64,000 nt of DNA, taken from Tilletia caries. Lineage: Eukaryota > Basidiomycota > Exobasidiomycetes > Tilletiales > Tilletiaceae. A program made the position numbers and the translations under genes. The first letter of the stretch is position 1, and the number at the start of each line of letters is the position of its first letter. Location of the stretch: assembly GCA_032718865.1 (NCBI GenBank), contig JALUTQ010000046.1, positions 1,054,001-1,118,000 of the forward strand, given 5' to 3'. The notes beneath the pieces are model-generated. The model saw nothing but the letters and a program-made list of their open reading frames with translations, was not told the origin of the DNA and ran no database searches. This document shows positions 33,201-45,000 of this stretch, one piece after another.

Positions 33201-36200
33201 CGACGAGACTGCTGTGCGAGGGTTTGGCCTTGCCTCTGATATGACGATCAAGATGCCAGGATCCTTCTCTCCAAACGGGACGAGCACCAGCACGGTCACA
33301 TTGCAACCGAGTCCTGTGCTCACCGCCGACTCGGCTTTGGCGGTCACGCCGACCTTTGGTGGGAAAAGAGAGTTGGAGCTTCCCAGTTCGTCGGCGTGGG
33401 CGTCGGCGTCACAGCCAGGGTCTCCCCTCCCAGTCATACCTGCTGCCCTCTCTACGGATTCTGATCGCTTCTCAGCTCCTTCTATCTCGTCTGCGGCGGC
33501 AACCACGGATAGGACCAGCCAGTTCAGTGGGCAGGGAGATCGCCCGCCCCGGAGTTCAGGTACCATGGGTTCAACATCTTCTGCGACCCATCGTCGGGAC
33601 GCGAGCAACGCCTCAGTTACTTCCTTCTCTGGCGAGGCCAGCCTGATCGGCGCACACAACATCGGGATTCGGCGCAGATCGTCTACCCTGTCGACTCGGA
33701 TCTACCGCCCGCCCAGCGCGTCGACTACGTCACCTGACACGCCTGCGAGCGTTCGCAGCAGTGTGGCTAGCGGGACGGGCAATGTCCAAGGCGCACCCGC
33801 CGTGCCCCGGCATTCACGCAATCGAAGCGGCTCTGTCGAAGGCTTGCGGTCCATAGACTCCGCGGAACACGCGATGCAGCCGTCCAACGTCGCGGTTGTC
33901 AGCCAGAGACCACCCGCAGAAGGAAGCAGCGGAGAACCGATGAACCTCGCTGGTTATGCGAATCAGTATGGGCAGCATCCTTCGTCTGGGCGGCCCACCG
34001 GTCGACCTGGTCATATGCCCACAGGCTCCGGGTCCAGCTATGGACATCAGCGCTTCGGCTCCGCGGCGGGCACGCAGCTGAGCTTCGATCCTGCAAACGG
34101 GCGAATCCGTGTGGGGCCCAATGTGCCGAATGCGTACACGTTCGCCCCGGTTTCGCCCACTTCGGGTCACCCTCCGTCTATGATGGCTCACTCTGCCAGC
34201 GGCACGCTCAGTCAACCTGTCATTGACTCGCCGCAAAGTCCGGCGGTGTTGCCCTCCATGCTTGCCAGACAGGCGTATCCGTCCTCTCAGACTTCATCGG
34301 TAAGTATTTAAGTGGTCTAATGTCAGGCAATTCAGGAAGTGAACTGACGAGTTTCCTGATGTTCAGGCGCATTCCCATGGCGGTCCACCTCCACCTGCTC
34401 CATCTGAAGGCCCAGTTGCCATGATGCAAATGAGCGCCCAGCCCGGCTTCGCCATATCGACGCAACAAAACTCTGGAGGGCAAGGGTCGCTGGCAAACAT
34501 GCACCGTCGGAGAATCAGCAATAAGGAATCAAATGGTAGCTTGAATCGGAACCCACCAATGGCGACCCTCACGGAGTCCAACAACGGCACGCGACCAGCA
34601 AGCACTACATCGAGCAATGGTGTATCAGGACCTAAGGGGTCGATCCCTTCCGGTGGTGCTGGAGGTCTAGGCTCCGGTTTCTCACCCTCTACGTCGGTCA
34701 GCCATGCCTCAACGGGACAGCGATCCCCGCTTCACTATGTGAACAATTCGATTACATCTCCTACCCTTTCTCGAGAACCGTCGGACGCGTCGCACGCCTC
34801 TCGCTGGAACAAGCCAATGCCGATGACCCCTGCCGGCCCTCCGTCGGCGTATCAGGCACAGATGGGTGCAATGGGGATCACCAAGCGTCCGTCCGAAGCG
34901 TCTCTGTCAAGTTCGCTTGCAGCCTATGCAACTAATGTCCCCATAACTCCTCCAGCCATGAGTCACCACAGTTCGAATCCTTCTATTGCAGGATCTATAC
35001 GTGGGACACCTGCGTCGACCACAGTCCTGGCTGGTGCGATCGCTGCTCGCCACAACTATGTACCGCAGTACCATCGCACCCGTGGTCGGTCCAATTCCGG
35101 ATCTAGTGCTGCGCTGAACTCGATCGCCAGTCCGTCAGGCCTTGATCTTGCGGGCTTCTTCACTCCCAGTCCGCCAACTACACCGGCTTCTCCAGGTATT
35201 CAGCAGCAGATGTCATTGCAGGCGCAGCAGAATGTGGCTGCTTCTGGTGGTTTCAGAGCAGTAGCATCCGCGGCCCAAGCTGCCACAGCAGACTCCATGT
35301 CGATGCCTCCTCCGGCTTTGGTTGCACAGCGTCGAGCCCCTCCTGGTCCGGTCAACCCGCCGGGCTTCTCCTTCCCTGCTCGCACCTCGGAATCGCAGGA
35401 CGGCGAGTCGGCTGATTCGCGTTCGCTGAACACTTCTGGGACACGACAGAACACTGCCTCATCGAGGGAGGACACGCTTCGCTCTGACAGGCTTTACGTG
35501 TCTTCAACAACCAAGAAAGCGGATCGGACCAGCATCCGCAGCGTCAGCGATATCAATGCCAGCTCTGATGAGGAGGAGGAGGTCACGGCGCCTAAAGCAG
35601 GCAGAATGAGCGTCGGAGAGGATGTCTGGGCAACGGTGGCGCGCAACACATCCATGCAGCGCACTCAAGGCTCTGGCAAGGGCAATGCCCCCGGCGGCCG
35701 GGCGGCATCGGTAAAGTCACCAGAGCCCCAGATGATGCGCAAGCGAAGCAGAGATCTTCTGAGTGCTCCGATGGGGGAAGCGTCGATCCCACTGCACACC
35801 GACAGTAGTGTTCTCACCGCCGAACAACTGGCCGAGATCCAAAGTGCGTTGGCGCGCTCAGAGACACAACGCTCCGTGAGTCGCGCTGGTGCGTCATCCC
35901 GACTGGAGGCGTACCCCCCTCCCGTTCCTGCCATACCCGACTCGGTCCAGCAAGAAACGGGGAATCCCAACATTGGCTTGCTGCAAGACACCTCATCTCA
36001 CAGTCCCGCGGCTTCAACTCCATTCTTTTCACCACGTGAGGGGCTCAGCCATGATTCGATGCTACAGGGATCTGGCTTCAACGAATATGGATCCAGGCAA
36101 GAACTGGGACCGGGTTTCGTGGATGGTCCGCAGCGGTCACAACCGCTGCAGCCAGCGTATCTTCCAGCATTCACAGCGAACACAGCTACGTTCACCCCAA

Positions 36201-39200
36201 TGGTGCAAACGACTCCTCCCACCACGCACATTGCAGCAAGCACTCCGGTCTTGGCTTCCGCATTTAAATCCGAAGTGATGTATGATGTGACGACGAGCCA
36301 TCGGCCCACCTCGCCGACATTCAGTCATCGGTCAAAGCGCAGCGATCTGCCCTCTATCCGCGACCTGTCCACACAGGCAGCGGGCTTTCGGCCGATATCA
36401 CCCATCCACGATCTGGATGAGCATGCTCTTTCGTTGAGTCAGGCGATCGACGAGGCCAATGCTCAACACATCGAGTTCGCCTTCCCTGCTATGACTGATC
36501 AGGGACACCGGAGGGGCAACTCGTCTATGGACAGTCGGTTCTCGGGCCGGACTCCCTTGCCTGTACCTGGCACGCAACAGGCAGCTGTCGGCAGGCATAC
36601 AGTGATACAGGAAGAGTCGACGGAATATGAGAACGGTCACCATCGCGTCTCGTCCCAGAGTCGCGCACCTCGCCGCAGCAAATCACATGACCAACTCACG
36701 AATGCGAACAATACGCCCGAGGAGGATGACCCGAGGACTGCAGCTTCGGAAGCGCATCTGGCGTTGGGCCCGAGGTTGGTCGATGACGTTGCTGCGCAGA
36801 CACGAGCAGCGACGCGTGCTTTGAAGGGGCCGGAGGAAAATGCTGCGCTTGCCGTCCCCAAGCGAAGTCGAACACTCTCGAAGCGCAAGTCACAGAAGAA
36901 GATCAACAAAATAATTTCTCAGCCTCAGCTGCTCGGCACAACTCAGCGACTCGATCATGCGATGGACATCAAGATGCCCGAAGCCGCGTTGAAGCGCTCG
37001 CCGTCCAAAACTGGCAATGACAGCCGTTCTACGCGCGGAAAGAAGAACCACGATACCGTCCAGTCTTCGTCTAACGACGATCCAGACAACAGGACCCGTC
37101 ACCGTCGCCACTCTTCATCCTTTGGCCACAGCGGCGAGTATAATAAGAGTCCATGGACACAAGCCCCAGCAACTCCAGAAGCATCCGTTGGAGGCGCAGG
37201 AAGTTCAATGTTCTTCCCCAAGCCGTCGCCAGCTGCAACATCGAGCTCAAGCAAATTTGGCAGTCGCATCCTCGAAAAGTTTCGTAGTCGAAAGCGCACA
37301 GGAGACTTCAGCATTTTTGAGAGGCTCACATCCTCAAACGCGCCCGCCAAGTCCACGAACGGGCTCACGAAGAGTCCGGCCTCCTCCTTTGGGCACGCGA
37401 CTCTTGGTCCAGAGCCTCCGATGATGAACGATCCGTCGTCGTTCAACGGGTATGCAAACAGCCACGACTCTTACAGTGGATACCAACAGGGCAGCCTCGA
37501 TGGCTCGCCGAACGGGCTCACTCCGAACTACGGCAATCAGCCGCAGGCCCTGCCGCGCAACATGTCACAAGCGGATCGAGAGACCCGGCTTCGCCTGGTG
37601 TCGGCGCTCTCCTTCGGTTCTCCCCTGAACCAGACCATTGACGAGTCTATGGGTGCTCACCTGGTAACCATGCCAGAGGAGACTGAGACTACTCAGCAGA
37701 AGGCAGCAGGCGTGCAAGTCGAGGAAGCGAAGCTCAACGGTAGTCCTCCGGGTCGTACGAATGATACTGTTCAAACAGCCATGCCCCACTTGAGATTGGC
37801 GCCAAGTCCAGATGGAATGAATGTCGCGCCCACAAGGTCAGCCAGAGACACCATTGTGCGACGCACGATCATCATTCCAACAGATACCGTCTTTGACAAA
37901 CGGAAGGTAAGTGTTTGATGCTTTCGTGTGTCACAGTATTTTGTCCTGACGTCGATAATACGCTTTTATTGCACAGTCGTTGATGTCCGCGTCGGCCAAG
38001 CGCAAGTCCCGTGCGGTCAAACCAGCCGAGGAAAAGGCCTCCATGGAGCGCAACCCCCCGCCTTCTCCGGACCTTAGCGTCCCTGCTGCCACAGAAGACT
38101 CTAAGGCTCCGCGCAGCTCTGTATCCGCAGAGGATCCCAAAGCCAAGCGAACCTCGGCTCGCAAATCAGTGCAGGACCGACCAGCGACGCCCCCTGGCGC
38201 TGCCGGCGTCGGCGGATTACACCGTCGAAAGATATCCGCCGACATGCTTGCCAATCAACCGCTGCCTAATTTCAGCAGTCAATTGGGTCTTGACGTGCCA
38301 TCCACTCCCAGGAAGAGCCTCAACCAGAACCGGGGACTGGGACCGTCAGCTTCGCTGGTCTCTCTTCTTCAGGCTGGCGGCACCGACAGACTGGCCCCGC
38401 CGATGCCTTCTCCTGGCGCCCCGTCCATCATGAGCCATGGAAACGGCTCATTCTATGACTTCTATCTGAGTGAGTTCAGTCTGCAGTGCAAGCTTATCGT
38501 CCTGTCCTGACTTGACAAATCTTCTAAATTCCAGACGAAGACGAAGACGGAGACGAAGACGAGGACGAGGTCGACCCTCGAGGACTGCAGCCGTCGCCAA
38601 GTCTGGAGAATTCGATGCGCAATCACATCGAGGTCACGGAACGTGCTGATGGTTCCGTTGTCTGGCAGGGTGAGTTTATCCCGCAGGACGAGTGCTTGCA
38701 GTAACTATACTGACATATTTATTTCATGTTCCAGTGATAGCTGGCCTCGCGGAGCGCTCGAGCGTCTACTCGGACGAGCATCGATTGAGCTATCTGAGCG
38801 GAGGTTCGCGCACGAGGGAGAGCATGAGGGAGAGCATGATGTTCCGCGGACCGCGAGTCGAATCTGTCTACGTTCCCGAGACCAACGAGAAGTCCTTTGC
38901 GGGCCTCAATCCTGACGACTCGAGAAGCTTCTTCACACCCAAGCGGGCCGGACATCGCAAGTCGTTCTCCTTCGACAACCACCCGATGCCATCCATGCCG
39001 TCTATGCCGAGCGCGATCTCGTCCTCTAATATGAATGGAGAAGCGACCGAGCAGCTGGCTTCCGAGGGACACGGGCGTCCATCAGGCCAGAGCTTCGAGG
39101 ACACTTCTCAGCAGTTCACCACACCCATCGGATTTGATATGGCGACGACAACTGGGCCCGCGACAAGGATCTTGTACACCAACGATGCGGATCTGGCTCA

Positions 39201-39513
39201 GCTGCTCGAATCGTTTGCCCTCGGCAAAGACAGTGCCAAGTTTGGTGAGTACCACCTTTTACGAGCGAGTTTGGGGGAATGCTTGTGATGCTGACCCATA
39301 CCTTCGATCTGACCTTGGGCTCTTCCAGACTTCGTCAAGGAAGATCTCGGCAATTCTGCGCCAGCCCCGGATTCTTCAGCTGACCATAGCCGTCAGCGCG
39401 TCGAGGCAGAGAGTGAGTAGTCAGAGCGTCTGCATTGAAAGAATCGACACAGAGCTGACCACCATGTTCTCGCACTTCCATCAGTCTACACACTGCTCAA
39501 CAACCAAAACTAA
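30209..39513 (+). CDS. Very large Ser/Pro-rich disordered protein, unknown function
   Basis: Eight exons (30209-30235, 30328-34299, 34367-37906, 37977-38469, 38535-38669, 38735-39244, 39329-39412, 39485-39513) close in frame to 2,929 aa. The start is a 9-codon exon, MLKSLRRKK, a basic patch that could bind membrane or nucleic acid. Almost the whole chain is low-complexity Ser, Pro, Gly, Ala, Gln with acidic islands and many SP/TP sites. More conserved-looking stretches are RLEAYPPPVPAIPDSVQ, KFGSRILEKFRSRKRTGDFSIFERL and TIIIPTDTVFDKRK. Also notable are VTERADGSVVWQVIAGLAERSSVYSDEHR and a C-terminal RILYTNDADLAQLLESFALG. No known catalytic domain or membrane span. The architecture suggests a scaffold or polarity/signalling protein; that is inference only. 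Confidence 0.8.
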
Positions 39514-39919
39514 AGTTGCATCCACACCATCCTTTTTCCTGCATCTCTTCTGCATACAATCATTCGTCTCTCGCAGATGCCCTCTTCCCCATCGCTCTTC
39601 ACTCCGAGCCACCCTCTCTTCAGACTTTCTCTTCTTCCGCAGCAGGAGTGCAGATGCCCGAATAGCACGGGCATACACTTGCACTCCGGCACCGACCATC
39701 ATTTCCTTCTGGTTTCTTCTGCTAATCCAAGATCATTCTGCTCAACACTTTGAAAGCGGCTGGATGTCTGGAGTGAACACAGAAGCAAACGAAAGCTATC
39801 TGGATTGCAAAAGCAGGGCCGGACAACGCAACGATCCTCCTCATGCGAACTCTTCGCGGCAGTGCTGCCCAGGCCCGTACGGCTAATAATCAAAGAAGAG
39901 ACGAGGCGCAGACAGCATT
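39514..39919. other. Convergent 3' intergenic, 406 bp
   Basis: Between the stops of the large plus-strand gene and the minus-strand complex I gene. C/T-rich, no gene seen. Confidence 0.5.
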
Positions 39920-41058
39920 TCAGATCGAGGTCCGCTATAGCAGAATGGAAGAATGCCGTAAAGGTACTCACCTCGGCAGTCAAGGCTGTCCGGCCTTGTG
40001 CCGCCTCGCTGGAGTGTCGACCACTTTGCGGACCGGGCTTCACGGCCTTCCCAGCGCGCAGGTCTTCCAGAACCTTGACAGTAGTCTCAGGTGTCAGGTC
40101 CTCCTTCATGGACGGAGTATGGTAAAGATTCAAGTGAGTGAGTGCTTTCCTAGACAACTTGAGATCGAGCGTTGCTCCAGAAAGGCAACTCACGAAGAAG
40201 TCATCGTTGATTTGGACCATGGGCGCATTTGCGCAAGCACTGTTCCGAGTAGAAGCATAGGCATGGTTCAGCACATGACTCCGAAACCCGCTGTCCTTGC
40301 GATAATCATTGGTACGTACCCAAGGCACTCAACCTCTACGAGTGTGAAGAGCTTGTCTTTTGTAGTCTGGCCCGCCTTGATACCGAGGTGCTTCTCGATG
40401 GCCTCCAGGATCTTCGTTGAGCCACACCCGCCGAGCATGCAGGGGGTGGTGGTGCATAGTTGCAGGAAGTATTTGCCGACGGGCTCACTGCGGATCATCG
40501 CGCGCGGAAAAAGGTCAGACCCTGAAGCTGGCGAGAGGACGGGCGCCTCTTGCAGAGACTGCAAACCCCCCTTTAAGCGCGCGCGCGCCGGGGGCCAGGC
40601 GGGAGCATGAATACTCACCGGTTGAACATGGTGTAGAAGGAAGCGACCTCGTACACACGCATGGGCGGCATCTCCAAAATACGAGCGACCTCATTCATGA
40701 CCGAGATCGAGGTCCAACCCGAGTTCTGCCGCTGTCCGAGATCAAGGAGCGGAATGACCGCCGCCTTCTTGTACTGGGCCGGGTACTTGGCGATGATCTC
40801 CTTCGCAATGACAGCGTTCTGCTCGTCGAAGCTGAACGGGATCGACGCGTTGTTGTACTCGGTCTCGCGGTGGACCATGAGCACGTCGGAGCGCGCGGCG
40901 GAGGAGGTGGAGAAGGGGAGCTGCTGCTGCCGTTGGCCAGCTGGGATGCTGGAGGCGGCGGCGAGCCGGGAGGAGGCCTGGCTGGGCGATGCGGCCCAGC
41001 GCAGCCCGGCGGCGGCGGCCTGAGCTACGCGCGAGGTGCTTCGGAGGGCAGCAGCCAT
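39920..41058 (-). CDS. NADH:ubiquinone oxidoreductase 24-kDa subunit (NDUFV2/NuoE)
   Basis: Mitochondrial complex I peripheral-arm subunit carrying the N1a [2Fe-2S] cluster. Exons 41058-40619, 40487-40320, 40239-40194, 40103-39972 and a 15-nt last exon 39934-39920 give 266 aa. An Arg/Ala/Ser presequence ([23 protein letters not shown]) is followed by the thioredoxin-like fold ([24 protein letters not shown]). The four cluster cysteines are present in [13 protein letters not shown] and [20 protein letters not shown]. The C terminus is [28 protein letters not shown]... The very short last exon (RTSI) is the weakest part; retaining that intron would extend the frame. Confidence 0.94.
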
Positions 41059-42065
41059 TGTAATCTGTGGTTGTCTAAGGTGCGAATGGGCGGCGAGTGC
41101 TGTGGGCGTGTCAGTCGGCGTCAAGATCGTCTCCCTTGCTGCTGCCCCTTCGGATGGGTGGTCCTCCATTTGTCATCCACAAGCGTGCACGTGACTCCAG
41201 CCAAAAGGACACGTCGGTGCAAATCGTCCACACTTGCTCGCTCAACACGTCCAACGCACACAGTTCGAAACTAGAAATGCTGTTTGGATTGACGAGAGCG
41301 GGGAGGGAGACAGAGAAGCTGTGATGATGTATTATCAAAGAAGCCGACTCAAAGAAAAGGGACGAGGCCGCCAAAAAGGACATGGTGACAAGAGGAACAG
41401 AAGAAAAGGAAGAAGGCAACCATGTCGAAGTATGTGCTTTACGGAAAGAGGAGACAGGGGAGAAAAATCAATGATTATGGGTGATGGAAAGAGAAAGGGA
41501 TGATGGAACAAAAAAAGGTGTAGGGGAGGTGGGAGAGTATAGCGAGGAGCGAGATTTCACATGTTGGGGCAGAGGGAAAGGTGGTGAGGTGTCGAGCCTG
41601 AGGCGTGCGCGTTTGGGGTTGGATTCCGGACTTGTACTTTTTGAGGGGGAGTTGCAAAAGAAGATAGACCATTGGGAAGTTGAGTAGAAAGGGTGGGAAG
41701 TGAAGTAAAGTAAACTATTCAGAGGAAGGAAGGGAAACAAAAAAGGCCCGCCCGGTTTGAAGGGGTGGGTGTCGAAAGGTCCTACTGGGCGCAACATATG
41801 CTTGAAGTCGGCGGCCCGGAGTCATGGATGGATGAGAAAGAAATTGGTGTTCGAAGCCTGCAGTGGAAGAACGATCTTGACTTGTCTTTAGTTGTGTAAT
41901 TTTGCTGGGGGTTGCTGCTCGTGTACATTGCAGAGGCAAAAAGGAGCAGAGTCGGGGAAATTCTGGAGAGAAGAGAGAGTGAATCGGGTCAGTGATCCTG
42001 TTCTTGTAATCGCAGAATTTGATAGTAGACTCGTTGATGTACTCACCTTTAGACTCGGGAAGAGC
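41059..42065. other. Intergenic, about 1.0 kb
   Basis: Promoter of the complex I subunit gene on the minus strand plus the 3' flank of the CBM21 gene. Contains purine-rich stretches (about 41330-41560). I see no gene. Confidence 0.45.
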
Positions 42066-45000
42066 TCAGAAGCCAATGGTAGGAGTGGTACTCCCTGACT
42101 CCGTCGTAGGGCTGCCCATCGAACTCGCAAACATGCGGTGAGGCACATGCTGAAGATGCATGCCCGGCAATCCATCGCCGTGCCCGTTAGCGTCCGGAAG
42201 AACAGGCGTACCCTCCTCTACCAATCCCGGAGAAGTGGCGGACGTGATGGCGGCCGGAAGAGCAGCAGGAGGGATGAGCCCCGATGCAACCACAGCCGCA
42301 CCCGCAGTCGAAGTACCAGCCTGCGCAGAGGTATCGTGCCAGCAGAACCGAGCAATCAACTCGTCATAGCTCGACACGCTGCCCGGCTTCATCGACGAGT
42401 TCGAACTGGACGAGTCCGAGACGGCGCTCAAAGTCGGTGAGCCCGAGCCCGCATGGGAGCTATTCGACTCCGACCCAGGAACGTCCCCACGCGCCATGGC
42501 CAACAGGGACCGATGAATGTCCTCAACCGACGAGTCCGGAATGCGAACATCGACGGTCAGCCGTGGTCCAAGCCCACTGCTGCCGCTGAGGATGGCCGCA
42601 TCCTCCGGGCTGGCAAGACAAGTCGTCATCTCAGACTCGAGCGACGAAATCGAGAGGGTAGGCGAAAAGGGGTTCGGCGACGTCAACGGCGAGATCGGCG
42701 AATTCTGCGGCGAGTCGTTCAAAAAGCTCGAAGAGAGCAACACAGCCGTGCCCGTGCGATCCTTCTTGACAGGACTCTCCAGACCCGAAGTAGCAGCATA
42801 GGCAGGAGTGTAAATCGTCGGTGGGCCCAACGACCGCGCAAGCGGCGACGAAGGCCGCTGCTCATCCGAGCCCCGCGTGATCCGATACAGCTGTCCCGCA
42901 GACGACTGCGAGTTGCGATGCACCGGGTACGAGTAGAACTTGGTGTGCATCGACGACCGACTGCTACTTTGCGACCGCGCCGACGAAGGAGCGAGCGTGG
43001 GTGAGTCCGTCTGACTTCCACTGCCCGTTCCTGCCTCGGGCGTCACTGCCGTTTCCGAAGTCGGACTGTTCCCGCCCGTGCTGGGAGAGGGCGTTCGACT
43101 CCCGCCGTTCGAGGTCATCGACATCGACATCGCCATCGGCATATGCGCAATCACCTCACCCAACCCAGGACTGATCATGCCCGCCTTGGTGGTGAAATGT
43201 CCCATGGGCACCGGCAGTGCACCACCGTCAGAGCTGCCCTGCGATGAAGGGCCAGGAGTAGCACCCTCGCCAGATTCGGACGGAGAGAAGACATCTCCGG
43301 CGCTCCCGCTCCGTGACAGACTGACCTGAGGCAAACCAGACGACGACGATCCGATAAAGACCGCTCGTTGCTGCTGAGAAGCAGCCGGGGCCGGCGGCTT
43401 AGCCGAGAAGTAGTCCAGCGCAGCCTGTCGACCCGCACTCGTCGTCCGACTGCCCGTCTTGGGGTTCTTCAGACTCTCCGACAAGTCGTAGCGCGACTGC
43501 CACATCGAAGGCGAAGAAGAGCGCCCGTTGGCGTTGGACGACAAATCTCCCGGAGAGACCGGTGGCGAACGACGCCGTGTCCTGACCAACCGCAGCGCCT
43601 TAGGTAGAAGGTGGTCTTCATCGTTATCATCCTCCTCCTCCCCTTCACGCTGTCCGTCATCCTTGCTCGCCGTTTGCAACTTCTCCAACGAGCGTCCGAG
43701 CTCCTCAGCCACAATCTTGTGCGAGTTGCCGTTGCTCTTGCGCGAGCCACTGCTGCCCAACTCGGACGGACTCAGGCCAGGCGAACCGGCCTTGCGCGAG
43801 GTCACCGTCGATGTAGCTGCCCGAGTCATGCCAGCCGAAAGAGTCTCGGCCCTCTGCCGAGAAGATTGACCGGGGCTCTGCGGCTGAGCAACAGGCCGCT
43901 TCCGGAAGTCGAGCTGGTAATTCGCTCCCTCATTGTTGTCCCAGAACTCCTGACCGGCGGTGGTGTACCGCAAGCATACGAGCATCGTCTTGGTCTCCTC
44001 CTGCCCGCGTGTCCAGATCAAAAGCTCATTCAGCTTGATCGAGAACGTGAACCGATCCGACTTGCCGCCCTTGATGCTCTCCGCATGCTCGGCCGTGACC
44101 TCACAGACGGTGGCCCAGTTGTCGAGCGAGAACCGGACCGCCAACCATTTCTCGAAGGCGAGGTTCTGGACCTGGACCGCACCCTTGACCGAACGAAGGT
44201 CGTCGGAGAGATAGACCCGCTCCAGGAAAACAGGCCGGTACACCGACAACTTGGCAGAAGAAGGGAAGTTGGGCAAACGCAACACCAGCTGTTCCTCAAC
44301 CTCACCAGTAGGCGTCGACGCAGCGGAGCTCTGTGACCCACTCCCGCTAGGAGATGATGAGTTCCCCACAACGTGTTTGCGCCAGTTCTGGTAGAACGGG
44401 AACTCCCGCTCTTCCTCCGTCTCCGTCTCTGTATGCTCAGGCGAGCCGTCCCGAGAAACGGCCAAGGGCTTTTGCCGATGCTTGAACACCTTAACGTGTT
44501 CCAACACGGGGTCAAAGTGAACCGCCTTGGACGATGTCGGTGTGGTAGGCACACTCTTGGCCCGGTGGAAACTGGCAGGCGCCGCCGGGCTCGAATCGGC
44601 CCGGTGCATGAATGCAGACTGTGCGAAGTGCTTGAGAGAGGACTTCACTGGCTCGCCAGACTTCTTCCGCACAAGTTCGGGAAGAGTGCTGGCCGAGTTG
44701 GCACTTGCGGATGTGTCGGATACTACAGAAGGACCCGAGATGCAGCCAAGGTCCAGTTGCAAGGAAGCCCCACCGGCCGGTTGCAGACCCGCTTTTTGTG
44801 CGAGAGCCCTCCGCGAACCGGGATGCAATGGGAGCGACGCCGAAACTGGCGGAGATCCGACCATGGGGAAGAGAATCTTCTCAGGAGAATCAGAGAACCC
44901 CGCCTTGGGTTCCACCATGATCGTTAAGCCGGTTGATTGAGGCAGTCCCTCAATCCCTGTGGTCGAAGACCCCAATGAGGAAGAGTAGCCTGTGATCGAG

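Noticed and set aside
42453..44336. Long Arg-rich plus-strand frames opposite the CBM21 gene
   Set aside because: Antisense shadows; the minus frame contains an intact CBM21 domain and RVxF motif.
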